From: Bacteroidaceae bacterium
Lineage (GTDB): Bacteria; Bacteroidota; Bacteroidia; Bacteroidales; Bacteroidaceae
NCBI GenBank assembly: GCA_017465905.1
Contig: JAFTVE010000012.1
Coordinates: forward strand, 29,912-93,911
DNA: 64,000 nucleotides
Reading direction: 5' to 3'
Within the stretch, counting starts at the first letter, position 1. Every line of letters starts with the position of its first letter. Positions 60,695 through 64,000 of the stretch are shown here, piece by piece. The notes below the pieces were generated by a model, which made no database searches, was not told the DNA's origin, and saw only the letters and a list, made by a program, of their open reading frames with translations. A program made the position numbers and the translations under genes.

Positions 60695-62743
60695 TCATTT
60701 ACCTACGTCAACGGTTATATCCTTTCCCTCCATTCCTTCGGGGAATACAGTGAGGCGGATGGTGCCAATGGCGTTGAAAGGGCGGATGACTACCATTGCG
60801 CTGCCTTGGTGGGTGCGCAACGTCTGAAGCGAAGGTGTCAGGCCTTCACTATTACCTGCCGCTACGATGAGGCCAGGGCCACGAATATGTACTGTAAGAG
60901 GCACCTCGACATCGGGAAGAAGATTGTCATTGATACCCTGTACCTCTATCCTCACAAAGCAGAGTTCACCATTGGCTGCGGTTGTTTTCTTTCGGTCAAC
61001 GCTCAGGAATAGGTGATCGGGCTCGCTATCGGTGAACAGACGCGATGTATATATAAAGCGCCCATAGAGTTTTATCTTCGACCTTGCTTTCTTGGGTTGC
61101 CACAATCTGTATGTGTTAAAGTTCGTAGTGGCATGTATCACTCCCGGGACATAGGGGATATAATATGTCGCCTGATGCGTCTGCTTGTCGGGTTTGGCAT
61201 TGCCCACAAACCTACCGTTGAGATAGAGGTGCACCCATTCGTTGTCGCTATATACGGTGACCTTCATTGTATCGCCCTCGTAGCCAGGCCATGCCCACCG
61301 CTGCTCTTCGGGCAGCCATACGAGGGTGTCGGTCTGTGTGGTATCTGGAGCCGACACGTTCATCGTGATGGGGATAGCCAGGCGTTTGGTGTCCAGCGAG
61401 TACCCAAGAGCTGTTCTGCAGCCTACAGGGTTGCGCTCTCTGCTCCACGGATAGTCCTGCAGCATATCGGTCACTGCTATGGGACGGCTCTTGTCCACGG
61501 CTTCCACCGCAGGCATCTCGAGCAGCGAATCATTGATGCACCACATCACAATGGAGGGGTGATTGCGGAAGCGCCGGATATTGTCGACGGTAGCCTGCTC
61601 GCTCCACTCCTCATCGGGGCGTATGGGGCTGAACGCATCGACGAGCACCATGACACCCAAGGTGTCGCATGCCGTAAGGAAATGCTCAGAGAGCAGTCCC
61701 ATGGGGCAACGCACGGAGGTGTATCCGTAGAACTGCATATGCTCCACGAGCAGCGACTCGGCACGGCGGAATGCCGTATAGCCTGTCAGACGATTGTTGT
61801 AGTCCAGCATGACCCCTTGTATGGGCGACGACTCGTCATTGCACACCAGTCCCATATAGGGCGTATACTCTATGGTGCTGATGCCAAAGGGTATCTCCAG
61901 CGTGTCGGTCGTGTTATCTGTTGTCTGCAGCCGTAGGCTTGCCTTATACATGGCAGGGATGTCGTAAGACCAGTTCTGGACTTTATCAACAACGATATTG
62001 GCTTCAAGCACGGCACTGTCCTTGAGGTGTACTGGGTAGAGTTTGTTAAAAACCTCCTTCCCATCGGGGTTGGTAACGACCACCTCCATGTTTCCATCAG
62101 TAGCTGCACCGGCATTCCTGACCATTGCCGACAGGCTCATGTCCGCATGCCATCGGCCTCGGCGCATATATACGCGCTTGGTCTGTATTTGAGTGTTCCA
62201 ATCATCGAAATGGATGCGGCTCTTCTTCAGCAACCATGTGTCATGGGTGATACCTGCCCCACGATAGTCACCAACGTCCCACGGCATACTGCTGACACGC
62301 ACTGCAACCGTATTGTTCTCCCATGGAGCATACAGATAGGGGGTGACATTTATCCGAATCGGCAGGTAACTGCACGAGCTGCGGTATACCGAGCATCCGT
62401 TAACCCATATCTCGGCTTGCCCGTGTATGCGTTCGAAGTATAGGAACACCTCCTTCTCGGCCTCTTCCGGCCGTATGGTGAAGGTCTTGCGATACCATCC
62501 CACCGTATCGGCTTGTGTGTCTATGGTGTCCAGCGAATCGGGTATCATGCGCCAATCATGCGGTAGGTCTACCATGTGCCAACGCTCATCAGAAAAGTCG
62601 GTCTGCATGGCACAAGCTGCATCGCCCCGATGAAAACGCCATGCATCGTTGAACAGCATCTGCCGCTCATCGGCAAAGGTGTGCATGCCGAGCAGCAGCA
62701 ACGCCAGCAATATGATATGTCGCATCCGTCCGTGTTGCATCAT
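60695..62743 (-). CDS. GH2-family (beta-galactosidase-like) protein lacking expected catalytic residues
   Basis: 682 residues; typical GH2 beta-galactosidases have 800-1100. The first Met (62743) overlaps the stop of the upstream gene as ATGA; a signal peptide follows (MRHIILLALLLLGMHTFAD). The sugar-binding jelly roll (WRFHRGDAACA to TWLLKKS), the Ig-like domain and part of the TIM barrel are clear. The acid/base region, normally RNHPSIxMWSxGNE, reads RNHPSIVMWCINDS, so the Glu is missing. The barrel then jumps to a DUF4982-like segment (EWVHLYLNGRFVGNA) without a nucleophile-Glu region. It may be an inactive carbohydrate-binding homologue. Confidence 0.85.
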   Translation of the reverse strand: MMQHGRMRHIILLALLLLGMHTFADERQMLFNDAWRFHRGDAACAMQTDFSDERWHMVDLPHDWRMIPDSLDTIDTQADTVGWYRKTFTIRPEEAEKEVFLYFERIHGQAEIWVNGCSVYRSSCSYLPIRINVTPYLYAPWENNTVAVRVSSMPWDVGDYRGAGITHDTWLLKKSRIHFDDWNTQIQTKRVYMRRGRWHADMSLSAMVRNAGAATDGNMEVVVTNPDGKEVFNKLYPVHLKDSAVLEANIVVDKVQNWSYDIPAMYKASLRLQTTDNTTDTLEIPFGISTIEYTPYMGLVCNDESSPIQGVMLDYNNRLTGYTAFRRAESLLVEHMQFYGYTSVRCPMGLLSEHFLTACDTLGVMVLVDAFSPIRPDEEWSEQATVDNIRRFRNHPSIVMWCINDSLLEMPAVEAVDKSRPIAVTDMLQDYPWSRERNPVGCRTALGYSLDTKRLAIPITMNVSAPDTTQTDTLVWLPEEQRWAWPGYEGDTMKVTVYSDNEWVHLYLNGRFVGNAKPDKQTHQATYYIPYVPGVIHATTNFNTYRLWQPKKARSKIKLYGRFIYTSRLFTDSEPDHLFLSVDRKKTTAANGELCFVRIEVQGINDNLLPDVEVPLTVHIRGPGLIVAAGNSEGLTPSLQTLRTHQGSAMVVIRPFNAIGTIRLTVFPEGMEGKDITVDVGK

Positions 62744-64000
62744 TCCTGAGAGATTGCTACACTGCTATCCGTCATGCCCTCTACGCTAACTGTGAGTGAG
62801 TGCGAGTAGCTGTTGTTGTAGAATTTCACATCGACAATGCCCAGGCGATTGGTCTTCACTTCGGGATTCCAGTAGATGGTGCGGCGATAGTCGACATCGC
62901 CCTCGATGGGGCCGTTGGGATATTCGGGTGTGTAGAACTCCACCTTGGGAGAATAGCCGGCAAAGATGGTTTGGCGGGTGTTCTTATTTAATGATATGCG
63001 ACTTATGCGGCCAGGAATTAGGTGTATCTCTACTACGTACATACCGGCAGGATGCAGGTAGTCTTTATCATAGTTTTGCACATACCGAAAATCCAGCACA
63101 CTGAAATTCTGGGCAATCTCCTCATTCGACATATAGCTGTGTGGACTGTCATAGACTATGATGCTCTTGACATTGGCGATGTCTATGTCATATCCTGGCG
63201 GACTTGATGGCTCTGTGACATTATTGTTGCCCTCTTTGAGTAACCAGAAAGTACGGTGTTCATTGATAAGAGTCTGGCGCATCATCCATCGGTAGTACTG
63301 TGAACGCATACCCTTTAAGTCATCGACAAAAAGAAAAGGATCTTCCATTTCTGTCATTAGTCCCAACATATTCGTTCCTTGTTCCTTCGCTTTGGCATGA
63401 GTCTCCTCGGCTCCATCCTTCTTCTCCTTTTCCATCACGGCATTTCCTTTTTGAGCTCCTGTACTTTCTCGCTCAGCCAAGAACTGTTCGAAGGATTCTC
63501 CCGTGGAATAGGTTATCTCATACCCCTTATCCACCAGATAGTCGGCTACGGTATAGGTATATTCTCCCTTGTCGGTCATCAGCTCGGCATCCTTCGCCAC
63601 GTTGAAGGCCTGAAAGGTACAGTAGTCGATATAGCGACGGCGACCCTCCACTTCCACGTTGTCGAGCACGATGGTCTTGTCGCCCAGATAGTCTTTCTTC
63701 ACCTCGTTCACCCATGGGGCATACATCGTGCTGTCAAGACGATGTTGCAGGTACAGTTCGCCTGTCTCGTAGGCCAGCACATCGGGAGCCGTGGCACGCT
63801 CCAGACGCATACGGGCCACTACGGGCTTGTCCTCCTGATAGGTCTGCAGATTGAGGTCCCACTCGCCCTCGAAGTCCTGCAGATTGGTGCTCCAGTAGCC
63901 ACGTTCGTCGGTGACTACTGTTGCTTTCTGTGTCAGCATGCGGTTAGGGGAGTATAGCTTTATTCTCACCTCTACTCCCTCCATAGGCTCATCCTTGCGC
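62740..64000 (-). CDS. Large surface-type protein, N-terminal part outside window
   Basis: At least 420 residues are visible; the reading frame is still open at the window edge, so the true start lies beyond it. The first visible part reads as a beta-sandwich repeat (KATVVTDERGYWSTNLQDFEG), like carboxypeptidase-regulatory or MG domains. A central insert of about 25 residues is Lys/Glu-rich (EKEKKDGAEETHAKAKEQG). The end has the pattern YWNPEVKTNRLGIVDVKFYN, which I associate with large Bacteroidota surface proteins of the macroglobulin / TonB-associated type. Its stop overlaps the GH2 start (ATGA), so the two are co-translated. Exact family uncertain. Confidence 0.75.
   Translation of the reverse strand, partial: RKDEPMEGVEVRIKLYSPNRMLTQKATVVTDERGYWSTNLQDFEGEWDLNLQTYQEDKPVVARMRLERATAPDVLAYETGELYLQHRLDSTMYAPWVNEVKKDYLGDKTIVLDNVEVEGRRRYIDYCTFQAFNVAKDAELMTDKGEYTYTVADYLVDKGYEITYSTGESFEQFLAERESTGAQKGNAVMEKEKKDGAEETHAKAKEQGTNMLGLMTEMEDPFLFVDDLKGMRSQYYRWMMRQTLINEHRTFWLLKEGNNNVTEPSSPPGYDIDIANVKSIIVYDSPHSYMSNEEIAQNFSVLDFRYVQNYDKDYLHPAGMYVVEIHLIPGRISRISLNKNTRQTIFAGYSPKVEFYTPEYPNGPIEGDVDYRRTIYWNPEVKTNRLGIVDVKFYNNSYSHSLTVSVEGMTDSSVAISQE

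Noticed and set aside
61013-61936. 307-codon plus-strand open frame opposite the GH2 gene
   Set aside because: Antisense shadow; the sense strand has a signal peptide and GH2 domains.
1-64000. CRISPR arrays, rRNA genes and complete insertion sequences
   Set aside because: No regularly spaced repeat array, no rRNA-like conserved blocks and no intact IS with terminal repeats were found by eye; only the single HUH transposase locus is present.

Overview
The window comes from a member of the Bacteroidota, order Bacteroidales, most likely a Prevotella-like genus. The evidence is a complete type IX secretion core (PorP/SprF, GldK, GldL, GldM, GldN), promoters of the TTTG / TAnnTTTG type, almost no Shine-Dalgarno sequences, and family-restricted genes (DUF3098, DUF4294, DUF2795, a SpmA-SpmB fusion, TopA with C-terminal repeats in place of zinc fingers). 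I did not measure GC content and cannot name the species.

Layout. 1-2.1 kb: tripartite efflux genes (TolC-like, then an HlyD/EmrA-like adaptor cut by the window edge), minus strand. 2.3-7.2 kb: a repeat-rich stretch with a small protein, an ECF sigma / putative anti-sigma pair, an unknown secreted protein and an HUH-type REP-associated transposase. 7.2-18.7 kb: housekeeping genes (S41 protease, DMT transporter, ybeY, SpmAB fusion, dgt, then an ftsX-DUF3098-uppP-truB-queA-folK run and a Rid-family protein). 18.7-22.5 kb: gyrB between scars of lost mobile DNA, namely a nonsense-mutated smalltalk-like ORF and a 3'-truncated integrase beside a tRNA(CAT). 22.7-35.6 kb: HAD phosphatase, ribF, CPBP protease, GIN-domain protein, aroK-topA, a TPR / outer-membrane pair, a methyltransferase, cobalamin adenosyltransferase and a DUF2795 protein. 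35.7-42.5 kb: the type IX secretion locus. 42.5-49.6 kb: an accessory region with long hairpins, an ATPase-nuclease fusion, a methyltransferase remnant, an outer-membrane receptor, a DUF3244-like secreted protein broken by one stop codon, and a membrane-spanning TPR-HTH regulator. 49.7-57.1 kb: acetyl-CoA hydrolase/transferase, acyltransferase, two glycosyltransferases and aminopeptidase P. 57.2-64 kb: a pectinesterase with a C-terminal sorting-like domain, a catalytically odd GH2 protein and a large partial surface-type protein.

Connections. The pectinesterase ends in what looks like a type A CTD, so it is a plausible cargo of the secretion machine at 35.7-42.5 kb. The glycosyltransferases and acyltransferase suggest surface glycan synthesis. 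The least explained parts are (i) a short intergenic repeat that carries a textbook promoter in front of unrelated genes, (ii) the structured DNA upstream of the ATPase-nuclease, and (iii) the regulator / secreted protein / receptor group at 45-49.5 kb, which could be a trans-envelope sensing module.
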